The notes: generated from the sequence alone by a model not told the origin. Counted from the stretch's first letter, positions 9,462 through 19,136 are shown. The stretch: DNA of 64,000 nt from Thalassospira xiamenensis M-5 = DSM 17429 (GCF_000300235.2 NZ_CP004388.1:2638501-2702500), one strand, 5' to 3'. Program-made: numbers and translations.

Positions 9462-10403
9462 TTAAAGCGTGCCGAGGAAGCTTTCGATATCGGCCGGGCC
9501 GTTAACGGCCAAACCGGTAAGATCACGGTCGATACGGCGAACCATACCACTCAAAACTTTACCCGCGCCCAGCTCCACCAGATCGGTGACACCCTGCTCT
9601 TTCATATAAAGAACAGACTCACGCCAGCGCACGGTTCCGCAAACCTGCTCCACAAGGAGTTTACGAATGGTTTCCGGATCAGCAGTTTTTTCCGCAATCA
9701 CGTTTGCGACAACCGGTTTACCGGGGGCATTCATCGCCACAGACGCCAGTGCTTCGGCCATACGGTCTGCAGCCGGTTGCATCAACGGGCAATGGAACGG
9801 TGCCGATACCGGCAGCAAAACAGCGCGTTTTGCACCCTTTTCCTTGGCTATCTCGATCGCGCGCTCAACGGCCGCCTTATGGCCCGAAACAACAACCTGT
9901 CCGTCGGCATTGTCATTTGCAGCGGTACAGACATCACCTTGCGCAGCTTCTTCGGCAACAGCAACGGCGTCGACATAGTTAAGCCCCAGAAGAGCTGCCA
10001 TCGCGCCGACACCAACCGGCACAGCGGCCTGCATCGCCTGCCCGCGAATTTTCAGAAGGCGAGCCGCATCTGCAATTCCAAAGGTGCCCGCAGCTGCAAG
10101 GGCCGAATATTCACCCAGAGAATGGCCCGCAACCAGATCACATTTATCTGCAAGCTTGAAACCGCCTTCGGCTTCAAGAACACGGGTAACCGCAAGACTG
10201 ACAGACATCAGAGCAGGCTGCGCATTCTCCGTCAGCGTCAATTCGTTTTCAGGACCTTCGAACATCAGGGTGCTGAGTTTCTGCGAAAGAGCGTCATCAA
10301 CTTCCTGAAAAACTTCGCGGGCAACCGGAAATGCATCTGCCAGTTCCTTGCCCATACCTACCGCTTGCGACCCCTGACCGGGGAAAACGAATGCGCGTGT
10401 CAT
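9462..10403 (-). CDS. fabD: Malonyl-CoA:ACP transacylase
   Basis: A 313-residue enzyme that transfers malonyl from CoA to ACP. FPGQGSQ at the N-terminus, the nucleophile motif GHSLGEYSAL (Ser95) and the histidine in APFHCPLM (H204) are diagnostic. It is the first gene of the minus-strand fab cluster. A good promoter (TTGACA, 16 bases, TATCAA) lies about 70 bases upstream. Confidence 0.97.
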   Translation of the reverse strand: MTRAFVFPGQGSQAVGMGKELADAFPVAREVFQEVDDALSQKLSTLMFEGPENELTLTENAQPALMSVSLAVTRVLEAEGGFKLADKCDLVAGHSLGEYSALAAAGTFGIADAARLLKIRGQAMQAAVPVGVGAMAALLGLNYVDAVAVAEEAAQGDVCTAANDNADGQVVVSGHKAAVERAIEIAKEKGAKRAVLLPVSAPFHCPLMQPAADRMAEALASVAMNAPGKPVVANVIAEKTADPETIRKLLVEQVCGTVRWRESVLYMKEQGVTDLVELGAGKVLSGMVRRIDRDLTGLAVNGPADIESFLGTL

Positions 10404-10473
10404 TATGTGTAATTTACCCTTGTCTGCTTTCGTAAGGACCCGGTTCGGTCAGATCCCTTTTTTCGAGCTACCC

Positions 10474-10501
10474 TTGATACTGCCCGCAAGCCCTGTGTCA
10501 A
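10474..10501 (-). promoter_or_regulatory. Predicted sigma-70 promoter of fabD
   Basis: On the minus strand a perfect -35 TTGACA (10496-10501) is followed after 16 bases by TATCAA (10474-10479). The fabD start codon lies about 70 bases downstream. No other gene on this strand would use it. Confidence 0.6.
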
Positions 10502-10808
10502 GAACAGACGACATTGTCATGCGACTTTCCGTCGCTTTGTTGCCCGAAAGGTAACAGACTTGCCAAACGCCGAAAACAAAACCTTGTTGCGCAGTGCAAC
10601 GTGGCCTGTTTGCTTCCGGCACGTTCTTGCCCGCAAAGCATCAAGCATCCAACCTGATATATACAAAATGCTATTCAATTCTGCACTGAATGACACAAAA
10701 GGCCGGTTTTCTGCGGTTTACCACTATTAAAGAACGATCAATACCCATACCGTTCATGATGGCAGGTTTCGCGCGGTTTTCAGCAGAAGTTTGATGGGGC
10801 ATTTACGG

Positions 10809-10836
10809 TTGCATGCCCTGTGGAAAAGTGTATATT
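10809..10836 (+). promoter_or_regulatory. Predicted sigma-70 promoter of the rpsF operon
   Basis: TTGCAT (10809-10814), a 16-base spacer and TATATT (10831-10836) precede rpsF by about 95 bases. The bases after the -10 box are GC-rich (CCGCCG), the usual discriminator of stringently controlled ribosomal promoters. Confidence 0.6.
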
Positions 10837-10856
10837 CCGCCGTCTCACGGCTCCTT

Positions 10857-10872
10857 GCCGGGGTTGCCCGGC
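10857..10872 (+). promoter_or_regulatory. rpsF leader hairpin
   Basis: GCCGGG, loop GTTG and CCCGGC form a perfect hairpin in the predicted rpsF 5' leader. In many bacteria the S6:S18 complex represses its own mRNA through a leader structure with an exposed CCG. Whether this hairpin is that element is unproven; it only sits in the right place. Confidence 0.35.
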
Positions 10873-10935
10873 TATGCCTGCATGGCACGAGGTCATGCGA
10901 GGAAGAGACAAGCCAAAAGGAGTAATAGGAGTATT

Positions 10936-11313
10936 ATGAATAAGTACGAGAGCGTGTTTATCGCACGTCAGGACTTCTCGACCGCACAGGTCGAAGCCCT
11001 GAATGAAAAACTGGCCCAGACCGTTGAAGGTCTTGGTGGCAAAATTGCCAAAACCGAATATTGGGGCCTGCGTTCCCTGACATACCGTGTCAAGAAGAAC
11101 CGCAAAGGTCACTATACTCTCTTCCAGATCGAAGCCGACAACGCCACGATCGCGGAATACGAGCGTCAGATGCGCCTGAACGAGGACGTTCTGCGTCAGA
11201 TGACTGTCAAGGTTGAAGAGTTCGAAGAAGAACAGTCAGCCATTCTGCGTAACCGCGACGAGCGCGGCGGCCGTGGCGGTAATCGCCGTGGCGGTCCCCG
11301 TCAGCACGGCTAA
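10936..11313 (+). CDS. rpsF: 30S ribosomal protein S6
   Basis: A 125-residue protein, [13 protein letters not shown] at the start, with the S6 fold and a Gly/Arg-rich tail ([11 protein letters not shown]). The ATG at 10936 is preceded by AAAGGAGTAATAGGAG, a strong ribosome-binding region; longer in-frame extensions are not S6-like. S6 binds S18 in the platform of the 30S subunit, and rpsR follows 22 bases later. Confidence 0.97.
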   Translation: MNKYESVFIARQDFSTAQVEALNEKLAQTVEGLGGKIAKTEYWGLRSLTYRVKKNRKGHYTLFQIEADNATIAEYERQMRLNEDVLRQMTVKVEEFEEEQSAILRNRDERGGRGGNRRGGPRQHG

Positions 11314-11335
11314 CAGATAGCGAGGAGAATTTATT

Positions 11336-11569
11336 ATGGCTGGACGTCGTCTGTTTTTCCGTCGCCGCAAAACCTGCCCGTTCTCGGGTGCGGATGCGCC
11401 GAAGATTGACTACAAAGATGTCAAACTGCTGCAGCGTTTCGTTTCCGAACGCGGCAAAATCGTTCCGAGCCGTATCACTGCGGTTTCGGCCAAGAAACAG
11501 CGCGAACTGGCGAAAGCCATTAAACGTGCCCGTTTCCTGGCGCTGCTGCCGTATTCAGATCAGGTCTGA
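11336..11569 (+). CDS. rpsR: 30S ribosomal protein S18
   Basis: A 77-residue basic protein with the S18 core (CPFSG...[19 protein letters not shown] type). AGGAGA is placed nine bases upstream of the ATG. It forms a heterodimer with S6 on the 30S platform. It is followed by a 47-base gap containing two mutually exclusive small hairpins before the DUF2232 gene. Confidence 0.97.
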   Translation: MAGRRLFFRRRKTCPFSGADAPKIDYKDVKLLQRFVSERGKIVPSRITAVSAKKQRELAKAIKRARFLALLPYSDQV

Positions 11570-11577
11570 GGCAGTCG

Positions 11578-11600
11578 GCAAGAGACCCTCTTGCGGTCTC
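11578..11600 (+). promoter_or_regulatory. Two overlapping hairpins between rpsR and the DUF2232 gene
   Basis: GCAAGA (11578-11583) can pair with TCTTGC (11589-11594), while GAGACC (11582-11587) can pair with GGTCTC (11595-11600). The two stems share bases, so only one can form at a time. No U-tract follows. It may tune mRNA processing or translation of the membrane protein gene; this is inference. Confidence 0.35.
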
Positions 11601-11616
11601 GGGCCTGGAGTAACTG

Positions 11617-12555
11617 ATGTCGCGTAACATTTTAATGGCAGTCGGTGCAGGTTTGGGCAGTTCTGTCCTGTTCCTGCTTGTATTGTCAGGTAATCCGCTG
11701 GCTCTGTTGCTTTCATATTTCGGGCACCTGCCACTTTTTCTTATCGGATTGTGGCAAGGTCCAAAACGCCTGCTGGTTGCGGCAATTGCCGCATGTAGTG
11801 CCCTTGTTCTACTGGGGGGACTGCTGCCTTTCACGGTCTTTATGGTCGTGTTTGCCGGACCGGCGATGTTGTTGACCCGCTTGGCGCTGGTCACCCGCAA
11901 GGACGAAACCGGGAAACCGGGCTTTGTTCCGACCGGAATAGTGGTAAGCGCCATGGCCGTCATGATTGCAATGGTGATGATTGTCATCACCGGCAGCGTA
12001 ACGGCGGAAGGTTTGGACATCCAGGAATTCATTTCGCAGTTCCTGGGTCAGATGTATTCAGAAATGGGGGTCCCTATGACGCCCGAACTTCAGAATATCA
12101 TCGACATGTTCCAAACGTATTTCCCGGCGATTGTGGCGGTAAGCTGGCTTCTTATGCTGTTTGCCAATGCTGCGATCGCACAGGCAATTCTGGTGCGGTC
12201 CGGTCGCAATTTGCGTCCGTCGCCCGATCTGGCCTCGATGGCCTTGCCTGGATGGTCACTGTTTGCGTTCGCCCTGGCTGGATTTCTGGTCGGCTTTGCC
12301 GATGGATCTTTGGCCTATGTGGCGCGAAACGTCGCGGTGGTGCTGGCAGTGCCGTTCCTGATTCAGGGATTGGCACTGGTGCACGGGCAGGCAGCCCGTT
12401 GGCCGCAAAAACGTATGATACTGACGGTATTCTATATCGTCGCGGTTCTGTCCACATGGTCGTTTATCGCGATCACGGGACTTGGAATTGTTGAGCATTT
12501 AATCAGGCTGCGGGGGAAACAACCGATGACCCGTAGCAATGAGGAGGATCGGTGA
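11617..12555 (+). CDS. DUF2232 membrane protein
   Basis: A 312-residue polytopic inner-membrane protein with about eight hydrophobic segments, starting within the first 30 residues. Sequence character and its position between rpsR and rplI match the DUF2232 (YybS-like) family, which is found at this spot in many alphaproteobacteria. The function is not known. Its TGA overlaps the rplI ATG by one base (TGATG), implying translational coupling to L9. Confidence 0.75.
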   Translation: MSRNILMAVGAGLGSSVLFLLVLSGNPLALLLSYFGHLPLFLIGLWQGPKRLLVAAIAACSALVLLGGLLPFTVFMVVFAGPAMLLTRLALVTRKDETGKPGFVPTGIVVSAMAVMIAMVMIVITGSVTAEGLDIQEFISQFLGQMYSEMGVPMTPELQNIIDMFQTYFPAIVAVSWLLMLFANAAIAQAILVRSGRNLRPSPDLASMALPGWSLFAFALAGFLVGFADGSLAYVARNVAVVLAVPFLIQGLALVHGQAARWPQKRMILTVFYIVAVLSTWSFIAITGLGIVEHLIRLRGKQPMTRSNEEDR

Positions 12556-13160
12556 TGGAAGTTATTCTGCTCCAGCGGGTAGAAAAACTCGGTCAGATGG
12601 GTGATGTAGTCACCGTCAAGCCGGGCCATGCCCGCAACCGTTTGCTTCCGAAGGGCATGGCCCTTCGCGCAAACAAAGCAAATCTGGCAGTTTTCGAAGC
12701 TAAAAAAGCACAGCTCGAAGCTGACAACCTTGACCGCCGCAAAGAAGCCGAAGCGGTTGCCGAGAACATGGGTGACGTTGCTGTCACCCTCGTTCGTCAG
12801 GCATCCGATGTTGGTCACCTTTACGGTTCGGTTACCGCACGTGATATCTCGAACGCGGTTACCGAAGCAGGCTTTACCGTTGCACGCACCCAGGTCGTTC
12901 TTGATCAGCCGATCAAGACCCTTGGTCTGCATCAGGTCAAAATCAACCTGCACCCGGAAGTTTCCGTTGAAGTGACCGCCAACGTCGCACGTTCCGAAGA
13001 AGATGCCGTCGAGCAGCTTCGTAAGGGCGGCGCCGTTCTGGGCACCATCGACGAAATGGAAGCCGAAGAAGCTCTGGAAGCTGCTGAAGAACTCTTCGAA
13101 GAAGACGTTCCGGAAGACTTTGCTGACGAAGCTGAAGGCGAAGAAGAAGCCAACGTTTAA
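12555..13160 (+). CDS. rplI: 50S ribosomal protein L9
   Basis: A 201-residue protein beginning [17 protein letters not shown], the L9 signature, followed by the long connecting helix and C-terminal rRNA-binding domain. The last 45 or so residues form a very acidic tail rich in Glu and Asp that E. coli L9 lacks; such tails are common in alphaproteobacteria. The ATG at 12555 with GAGGAGGAT upstream is preferred to the GTG one codon earlier. A strong terminator follows. Confidence 0.96.
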   Translation: MEVILLQRVEKLGQMGDVVTVKPGHARNRLLPKGMALRANKANLAVFEAKKAQLEADNLDRRKEAEAVAENMGDVAVTLVRQASDVGHLYGSVTARDISNAVTEAGFTVARTQVVLDQPIKTLGLHQVKINLHPEVSVEVTANVARSEEDAVEQLRKGGAVLGTIDEMEAEEALEAAEELFEEDVPEDFADEAEGEEEANV

Positions 13161-13189
13161 TCGTTGCCTTTCATTCTAAGCCAGTTTGG

Positions 13190-13222
13190 AAACGGCGTAT
13201 CCGCAAGGATGCGCCGTTTTCT
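13190..13222 (+). terminator. Terminator of the rpsF-rplI operon
   Basis: AAACGGCGTATCC, a GCAA tetraloop and GGATGCGCCGTTT make a 13-pair stem (one G-T pair) followed by TTTCTT. It lies 29 bases after the rplI stop. Confidence 0.85.
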
Positions 13223-13273
13223 TATGGTTTTGTAATATATTTCAGCTTTTTACACCGAAGGCGACCTCTGCGC

Positions 13274-13301
13274 TTGCGGAATACCGGCTATGAGTTATAC
13301 C
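13274..13301 (+). promoter_or_regulatory. Possible promoter of dnaB
   Basis: TTGCGG and TATACC with a 16-base spacer lie about 47 bases before the dnaB start, downstream of the rplI terminator. The boxes are only moderate matches. Confidence 0.35.
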
Positions 13302-13347
13302 GATTAGCCCTTTCAGCCCAACAAGATGACTGATACCTTTTTACGCC

Positions 13348-14886
13348 ATGACTGATCCCCAGCTAGATGCCCTGTTCGCACCCCTCGAAGAAAACCACGG
13401 TGGCAACACTGAAATGGTGCTCGAACGGACTCCGCCTCATAACTTCGAGGCAGAGGCAGCACTGCTTGGCGCCATCCTGAACAATAACGCCGCTTACGAA
13501 CGCGTTTCAGATATACTACGTCCCGAACATTTCGCGGACGCCCGCCATGGCCGTATTTTTGAAGCCTGCGGCAAATTGATCGAACGCGGTCAGCTAGCCA
13601 ACCCGGTGACCCTGTCGGCGTTCTTTCGGCAGGACGAACATCTGGCTGAAATCGGTGGCGCGCAATATCTGGCCGAACTGTCAAACAACCTTGTCTCGGT
13701 TATCAATGCCGGCGATTACGGCAAACTGGTATACGACCTGTATCTGCGCCGCGAACTGATTGAAATCGGCGAAGACACCGTCAACGAGGCCTATCGCTAC
13801 GAAATCGAAACTGACGCCGCCAACCAGATCGAGAAAGCCGAACAGAAACTTTTCTCTCTGGCGACGGCGGGTGCTGCTGAATCCGGTTTCGTTGCATTCG
13901 GCCCTGCCCTGACAAAGGCATACGAAAACATTGAACACGCCTATAAAAATGCCGGAAAGGTTGTTGGTGTAACCACTGGCCTGCGCGATATCGACCGTAA
14001 GCTTGGCGGTCTGCACGCTTCTGACTTGCTGATCCTTGCCGGACGTCCATCAATGGGTAAAACCGCGCTTGCAATGAACGTGGCATTTAACGCCGCCATT
14101 GCATCGCATCAGAACCGAAAAACCGGTGCCGAGGCAGGCGACGAACTCAAGACCGGCGCTGTCGCGGTTTTCTCGCTCGAGATGGCGGCAGAACAGCTGG
14201 CTGGGCGACTTCTGTCCCAGGCGGCCGAGGTTTCGGGCGACAACATGCGCCGCGGCGATTTGAACGAAGACGATTTCCAGCGTCTTGTGGTTGCCACTCA
14301 GGAACTCAATACCGTTCCGCTTTATATCGATGATACGCCGGCTCTTCCGGTTTCGACCCTGCGCACACGTTGCCGCCGCCTGAAACGTCAGCACGGCCTT
14401 GCGATGATCGTCGTCGATTACCTGCAACTTCTGGCTCCGCCAACCAACTTCCGCGGCGATGGCCGCGTACAGGAAGTTTCCGAAATCACCCGTATGCTAA
14501 AGGCAATCGCCAAGGAACTCGAAGTTCCGGTTCTAGCCCTGTCGCAGCTTTCACGTGCCGTCGAACAGCGCGAAGACAAACGTCCGCAGCTGTCGGATTT
14601 GCGTGAATCGGGCTCGATCGAGCAGGACGCCGACGTTGTGATGTTCATTTACCGTGAACAATATTATCTCGAACGTGCAGAACCGGCACAACGTCCGGAA
14701 GAAGCTACCGACAAGTTCGGCGAACGTTACTCCCAGTGGCAGGATCGCCTGAACCACGTCTATAACACCGCAGAAGTCATTATCGCCAAACAGCGTCACG
14801 GTCCGGTGGGCAACGTACGCCTGTTCTTTGACGGGAACTACACCAAGTTTGGCGACCTTGACCATATCGAAGAAGAATATGAATAG
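13348..14886 (+). CDS. dnaB: Replicative DNA helicase DnaB
   Basis: A 512-residue hexameric helicase that unwinds the parental duplex ahead of the replisome. The N-terminal primase-interacting domain begins at PPHNFEAEAALLGAIL. The RecA-like motor has Walker A GRPSMGKTALAMN, a Walker B ending VVDYLQLL, and LRESGSIEQDADVVMFIYR near the C-terminus. There is no intein. The ATG has no clear Shine-Dalgarno sequence; an internal ATG at 13414 is the alternative. It heads a long plus-strand run to 22118. Confidence 0.96.
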   Translation: MTDPQLDALFAPLEENHGGNTEMVLERTPPHNFEAEAALLGAILNNNAAYERVSDILRPEHFADARHGRIFEACGKLIERGQLANPVTLSAFFRQDEHLAEIGGAQYLAELSNNLVSVINAGDYGKLVYDLYLRRELIEIGEDTVNEAYRYEIETDAANQIEKAEQKLFSLATAGAAESGFVAFGPALTKAYENIEHAYKNAGKVVGVTTGLRDIDRKLGGLHASDLLILAGRPSMGKTALAMNVAFNAAIASHQNRKTGAEAGDELKTGAVAVFSLEMAAEQLAGRLLSQAAEVSGDNMRRGDLNEDDFQRLVVATQELNTVPLYIDDTPALPVSTLRTRCRRLKRQHGLAMIVVDYLQLLAPPTNFRGDGRVQEVSEITRMLKAIAKELEVPVLALSQLSRAVEQREDKRPQLSDLRESGSIEQDADVVMFIYREQYYLERAEPAQRPEEATDKFGERYSQWQDRLNHVYNTAEVIIAKQRHGPVGNVRLFFDGNYTKFGDLDHIEEEYE

Positions 14887-14929
14887 GCCTTGAGCCTGAA
14901 ACCGAAACGGACTCCACGGGGTATTGCGA

Positions 14930-16051
14930 ATGAGCGTTCTTCCCGCCGCCGGCCGTGCTGCTGAGTGTGCCGAACTTCAGATCAATCTGAAGGCGATTGC
15001 TGACAACTACCAGATCATCAAGAAACGCTACAAAGGGCGGACTTGTGGCGCGGTTGTCAAAGCAGATGCTTATGGCCTTGGCGCACAAACCATTGTGCCT
15101 GTTCTCAAAAAGCAGGGTTGTCGTCTTTTCTTTGTCGCACAGGCAAACGAAGCAGCCGACCTGTTCCCGCTTCTGCGTGGCGGCGGTCGCATTGCTGTTC
15201 TCAATGGCGTTCTGCCCGGTGACGAAGAATTCTTTATCGAAAATGACGTCATTCCGGTGCTTAATGACCTTGGTCAGATCGAACGCTGGTCAAATCTTTG
15301 CCGTGAACATGAACGCCCCGCACCGGCCTTCATTCATCTTGATACCGGGATGAACCGTTTGGGTCTTGCCCCGCGCGAGATCGGCGAACTGGTGGATCGT
15401 TATTCGTCTCTTTTATACGGCTTCGAAAAAGCGGGATATATGACCCACCCGGTCGCCGCCGACGAGCTTGAAAATCCGGTCACGGCCGAACAGTACGAAC
15501 TGTTCATGAAATGGTATCGCCGCCTGCCGCCTGCTCCGCGCGGTTTCTGCAATTCCTCGGCGATTTTCCGTAACAACGATTATCACCTCGAATTCTGCCG
15601 TCCGGGCTTTGCGCTTTGGGGTGGAAACCCGACCCCCGAAACCACCAACCCGATGCGTCCGGTGGTAAAACTGACCGCAAAGGTACTTCAGGTGCGTCAG
15701 ATCGTCGCTGGCGAGGCGGTTGGTTATGGCGGCACCTGGCGCGCGGAACGAGCCAGCCGCATTGCGACAGTTGCCGTTGGTTATGCCGATGGATGGCTGC
15801 GTTCGCTTTCGAATTCAGGAAAACTGCGCATCAAAGGGCATGAAGTCCCGTATGTCGGACGGGTTTCGATGGATGCAATCAGTATTGATGTCACCGATCT
15901 TCCGGGCAAGCCGTTGCAGCCGGGCGATATGATTCCGTTGATTGATGACAAAATGACAGTTGACGACATCGCAAGTGCTGCGGGTACAATCGGTTATGAA
16001 ATACTGACTTCTCTTGGACATCGCTATCGGCGGGTCTATACAGAAAGCTGA
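14930..16051 (+). CDS. alr: Alanine racemase
   Basis: A 373-residue PLP enzyme that interconverts L- and D-alanine for peptidoglycan. The cofactor lysine is in AVVKADAYGLG (K44) and the second catalytic base in GYADGWLRS; GRVSMDAISIDVTDL is the conserved C-terminal segment. The ATG at 14930 is used; a TTG two codons earlier is possible. It lies 43 bases after dnaB, a common dnaB-alr arrangement. Confidence 0.94.
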   Translation: MSVLPAAGRAAECAELQINLKAIADNYQIIKKRYKGRTCGAVVKADAYGLGAQTIVPVLKKQGCRLFFVAQANEAADLFPLLRGGGRIAVLNGVLPGDEEFFIENDVIPVLNDLGQIERWSNLCREHERPAPAFIHLDTGMNRLGLAPREIGELVDRYSSLLYGFEKAGYMTHPVAADELENPVTAEQYELFMKWYRRLPPAPRGFCNSSAIFRNNDYHLEFCRPGFALWGGNPTPETTNPMRPVVKLTAKVLQVRQIVAGEAVGYGGTWRAERASRIATVAVGYADGWLRSLSNSGKLRIKGHEVPYVGRVSMDAISIDVTDLPGKPLQPGDMIPLIDDKMTVDDIASAAGTIGYEILTSLGHRYRRVYTES

Positions 16052-16110
16052 CTTGAAGAAATCGGCCAACAGTCAATGACTGGCCTGCAACAGGGGAAAT
16101 AATAATTCCA

Positions 16111-16884
16111 ATGCCGATCTTTGCGCCGGTTGGCCGTATGTTCCTTGCCTTTTTGGCTCTCGTTGGTCGCGTAACGGTATTTGCCGGGCGCACCATTGGC
16201 CATATGGTAACGCCGCCATTCTATTTCCGACTGATTTTCAAACAGATGCGCGAGATTGGCTATTTCTCGTTGCCGGTCGTCGCCATGACGACCCTGTTTG
16301 CCGGGATGGTTCTGGCCCTGCAATCCTATTCAGGCTTTTCACGCTTTTCTGCCGAAAGTGCGGTTGCCACGGTTGTCGTCATTTCGATGACCCGCGAACT
16401 GGGCCCGGTTTTGGCCGGCCTGATGGTGGCCGGTCGTGTCGGGGCGGCGATTGCGGCTGAAATCGGTACCATGCGCGTCACCGAACAGATCGACGCATTG
16501 GTGACCCTGTCGACCAACCCGTTCAAATATCTGGTGGTCCCACGTGTCATTGCCGGGCTGCTGACCCTGCCCGTGCTGGTCCTGATCGGGGATATCATCG
16601 GGGTGCTGGGCGGGTATCTTGTCGGGGTGAACAAGCTCGGCTTCAATGACGGTTCCTATATCCGCAACACCTTCCAGTATCTTGAACAGCTTGATGTTGT
16701 TTCGGGTCTGGTCAAGGCGGCGGTCTTCGGCTTCCTGATCACGCTTATGGGTTGCTATCACGGATATCATTCGCGTGGTGGCGCACAAGGCGTCGGGCAA
16801 GCCACAACCAATGCTGTGGTTTCAAGCTCTATCCTGATTCTGATATCGAACTACATCGTCACCGAACTTTTCTTCACACGCTAA
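16111..16884 (+). CDS. mlaE: MlaE-family phospholipid ABC transporter permease
   Basis: A 257-residue polytopic membrane protein with the MlaE signature TRELGPVLAGLMVAGRVGAAIAAE. Together with the MlaF ATPase encoded next to it, it forms the inner-membrane core of the Mla system for retrograde or bidirectional phospholipid trafficking across the envelope. The substrate-binding MlaD and the other components are not in this window. ATG start; AGGGGAA lies rather far upstream. Confidence 0.9.
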   Translation: MPIFAPVGRMFLAFLALVGRVTVFAGRTIGHMVTPPFYFRLIFKQMREIGYFSLPVVAMTTLFAGMVLALQSYSGFSRFSAESAVATVVVISMTRELGPVLAGLMVAGRVGAAIAAEIGTMRVTEQIDALVTLSTNPFKYLVVPRVIAGLLTLPVLVLIGDIIGVLGGYLVGVNKLGFNDGSYIRNTFQYLEQLDVVSGLVKAAVFGFLITLMGCYHGYHSRGGAQGVGQATTNAVVSSSILILISNYIVTELFFTR

Positions 16885-16893
16885 GGTCGGGAT

Positions 16894-17670
16894 ATGAGCG
16901 ACACAGCCAAAATCTCGCTTCGTGATGTACACAAGTCCTTTGGCCCCAAAAAGGTGCTACAGGGGGTCAATCTTGATGTCGGCCCGGGAGAATCCGTTGC
17001 CATCATCGGCGGCTCGGGCACCGGTAAGTCCGTTACACTGAAATGCGTTCTGGGTTTGCTGACACCTGAACAAGGATCCATCAAGGTCAACGGTGTTGAA
17101 ATGGTCGGGGCATCGCGGTCCGCCCGTGAAGACATGCTTGATCATACCGGCATGCTGTTTCAGGGGGCCGCGTTGTTTGACTCCCTGCCGGTTTGGGAAA
17201 ATGTCGCCTTCGGTCTGATCGAAGGCCGCGGCATGAAACGCAAACAGGCCCGTGACATTGCCATAGCAAGACTTTCCGATGTCGGCCTTGGCCCCGAAGT
17301 CGCCAATATGTCCCCGGCATCTCTTTCGGGCGGCATGCAAAAACGTGTCGGTTTGGCACGCGCCATTGCCACCGAACCGGAAATCCTGTTTTTTGATGAA
17401 CCGACCACTGGCATCGACCCGATCATGGGTGACGTGATCAATGATCTGATCGTCAAATGCACCCGCGAGCTTGGTGCCTGTGCGATGACCATCACCCATG
17501 ACATGGCAAGCGCGCGCAAAATCGCTGATCGCGTTGCCATGCTGTATCAGGGCAAGATCATCTGGGATGGTCCGGTTTCTGAAATCGACAATGCCGATAA
17601 CCCCTATTTGCAACAGTTCGTTTCGGGTGATATCGAAGGTCCGCTGGATCTTGATCTGAAGCATCTCTGA
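16894..17670 (+). CDS. mlaF: MlaF-family ABC transporter ATPase
   Basis: A 258-residue nucleotide-binding subunit: Walker A GGSGTGKSVTLK, ABC signature LSGGMQKRVGLARA, Walker B EILFFDEPTTGIDPI, and the H-loop TITHDM. It powers MlaE, whose gene ends 9 bases upstream. The protein closely follows the Mkl/MlaF subfamily in length and motif spelling. Confidence 0.93.
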   Translation: MSDTAKISLRDVHKSFGPKKVLQGVNLDVGPGESVAIIGGSGTGKSVTLKCVLGLLTPEQGSIKVNGVEMVGASRSAREDMLDHTGMLFQGAALFDSLPVWENVAFGLIEGRGMKRKQARDIAIARLSDVGLGPEVANMSPASLSGGMQKRVGLARAIATEPEILFFDEPTTGIDPIMGDVINDLIVKCTRELGACAMTITHDMASARKIADRVAMLYQGKIIWDGPVSEIDNADNPYLQQFVSGDIEGPLDLDLKHL

Positions 17671-17723
17671 TCACGACCAGCCCCTTCGCCTGTTTCGTTC
17701 CATCCTCATGCGCGGAGCCACCT

Positions 17724-19136
17724 GTGGCCAAAACCCAAAGTCGTTTCATCTGCCAGAATTGCGGTGCAGAATACCGGAAATGGACCGGACGTTGCGATGC
17801 CTGCGGCGAATGGAATTCGATCGAGGAAGAACGCATTGAAGCCAGCCCCAAGGCAACCGGTGGCATCGCGACCGGGTCGAAGGGCAAACAGCTTGATTTC
17901 GTCGCCCTTGAAGGTGAAAGTGCAAGCCCGCCCCGCATCATAACCGGCATTGCCGAACTTGATCGTGCGGTTGGTGGCGGCCTTGTTCCTGGCTCTGCCC
18001 TTTTGGTTGGCGGCGATCCTGGGATCGGTAAATCAACGATCCTGTTGCAGGCCGTTGGCGTCCTGTCGGCCAGACATAAATGTGCCTATATCTCGGGCGA
18101 AGAAGCGGTTGATCAGGTGCGCATGCGTGCCGCCCGTCTTGGACTTGAAAAATCAAAGGTCGATTTTGCCGCCGCAACCAGTCTGCGCGATATCATCGCG
18201 ACACTGGATCAAAGTTCACATGAAGTCGTGGTCATCGATTCCATTCAAACGATGTATGCCGATACGCTCGACAGTGCCCCGGGTACCGTATCGCAGGTCC
18301 GCGCCTGTGCACTTGAACTGATCCGCCTTGCCAAGCGCAAGGGTTTTGCCGTGATCCTTGTCGGTCACGTCACCAAGGAAGGCCAGATTGCCGGTCCCCG
18401 TGTTCTGGAACATATGGTCGACACGGTTCTATATTTCGAAGGCGAACGCGGCCATCAGTTCCGCATTCTGCGCGCGGTTAAAAACCGTTTTGGTGCGACC
18501 GATGAAATTGGCGTGTTTGAAATGGGCGATGCGGGCCTTGTCGAAGTCCCGAACCCGTCCGCCCTTTTCCTTGCCGACCGTGAAGCCCCGGTATCGGGCA
18601 CCGCCGTGTTTGCCGGGCTTGAAGGCACCCGCCCGATGCTGGTGGAAATTCAGGCGCTGGTCGCGCAATCTGCACTCGCCACGCCACGTCGGGCGGTTGT
18701 CGGCTGGGATTCGGCGCGTATGAACATGATCCTTGCGGTTCTGGATGCACGCTGTGGCTTGCCGCTTAGCCAGTTTGACGTTTACCTGAACGTTGCCGGT
18801 GGCATGCGCGTGGGCGAACCCGCCGCCGACCTTGCCGTGGCGGCAGCCCTTATATCTGCCGTCGCAGATGCGCCGGTTCCTGCCGAAACCGTTATTGTCG
18901 GCGAAGTCGGCCTTTCGGGCGAAGTCCGCCCTGTCGGTCAAATCGAATCACGCCTTAAAGAAGCCGCCAAACTCGGCTTTGTAAATGCCTATAGCCCGCG
19001 AACCGGTGGCAACGGCAAGAAGAAGATCACGATCAAGGGCCTTAACCAGCGTGAAATCGGCCATCTTCAGGATTTGGTAAATCTCTTCGGCGACGATGTT
19101 CGTGACAAGGTGCGTCCGCGCGAAGGCATGTATTGA
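17724..19136 (+). CDS. radA: DNA repair protein RadA
   Basis: A 470-residue RecA-like branch-migration ATPase. The N-terminal C4 zinc finger is FICQNCGAEYRKW...CDACGEW, then Walker A GGDPGIGKSTILLQ, the RadA-specific KNRFG motif, and a Lon-protease-like C-terminal domain with GEVGLSGEVRPV. The start is GTG at 17724; it leaves the zinc finger close to the N-terminus, as usual. It is 53 bases downstream of mlaF and just before cvpA. Confidence 0.95.
   Translation: MAKTQSRFICQNCGAEYRKWTGRCDACGEWNSIEEERIEASPKATGGIATGSKGKQLDFVALEGESASPPRIITGIAELDRAVGGGLVPGSALLVGGDPGIGKSTILLQAVGVLSARHKCAYISGEEAVDQVRMRAARLGLEKSKVDFAAATSLRDIIATLDQSSHEVVVIDSIQTMYADTLDSAPGTVSQVRACALELIRLAKRKGFAVILVGHVTKEGQIAGPRVLEHMVDTVLYFEGERGHQFRILRAVKNRFGATDEIGVFEMGDAGLVEVPNPSALFLADREAPVSGTAVFAGLEGTRPMLVEIQALVAQSALATPRRAVVGWDSARMNMILAVLDARCGLPLSQFDVYLNVAGGMRVGEPAADLAVAAALISAVADAPVPAETVIVGEVGLSGEVRPVGQIESRLKEAAKLGFVNAYSPRTGGNGKKKITIKGLNQREIGHLQDLVNLFGDDVRDKVRPREGMY

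Larger units (their letters stand above)
10404..10935. other. Intergenic region between fabD and rpsF
   Basis: This 532-base divergent gap carries predicted promoters for fabD (minus) and rpsF (plus) plus an rpsF leader hairpin. I see no convincing open frame or known RNA in the central part, about 10520-10800. A CTTTC/GAAAG hairpin at about 10524-10551 is the only other local structure I noticed. Confidence 0.6.

Noticed and set aside
9330..10412. Open frame of about 360 codons on plus opposite fabG/fabD
   Set aside because: Spans two real genes on the other strand and their gap; no domain, so a shadow frame.
13348..14886. Intein in dnaB
   Set aside because: The reading frame is of normal length and the helicase motifs run without an insertion.
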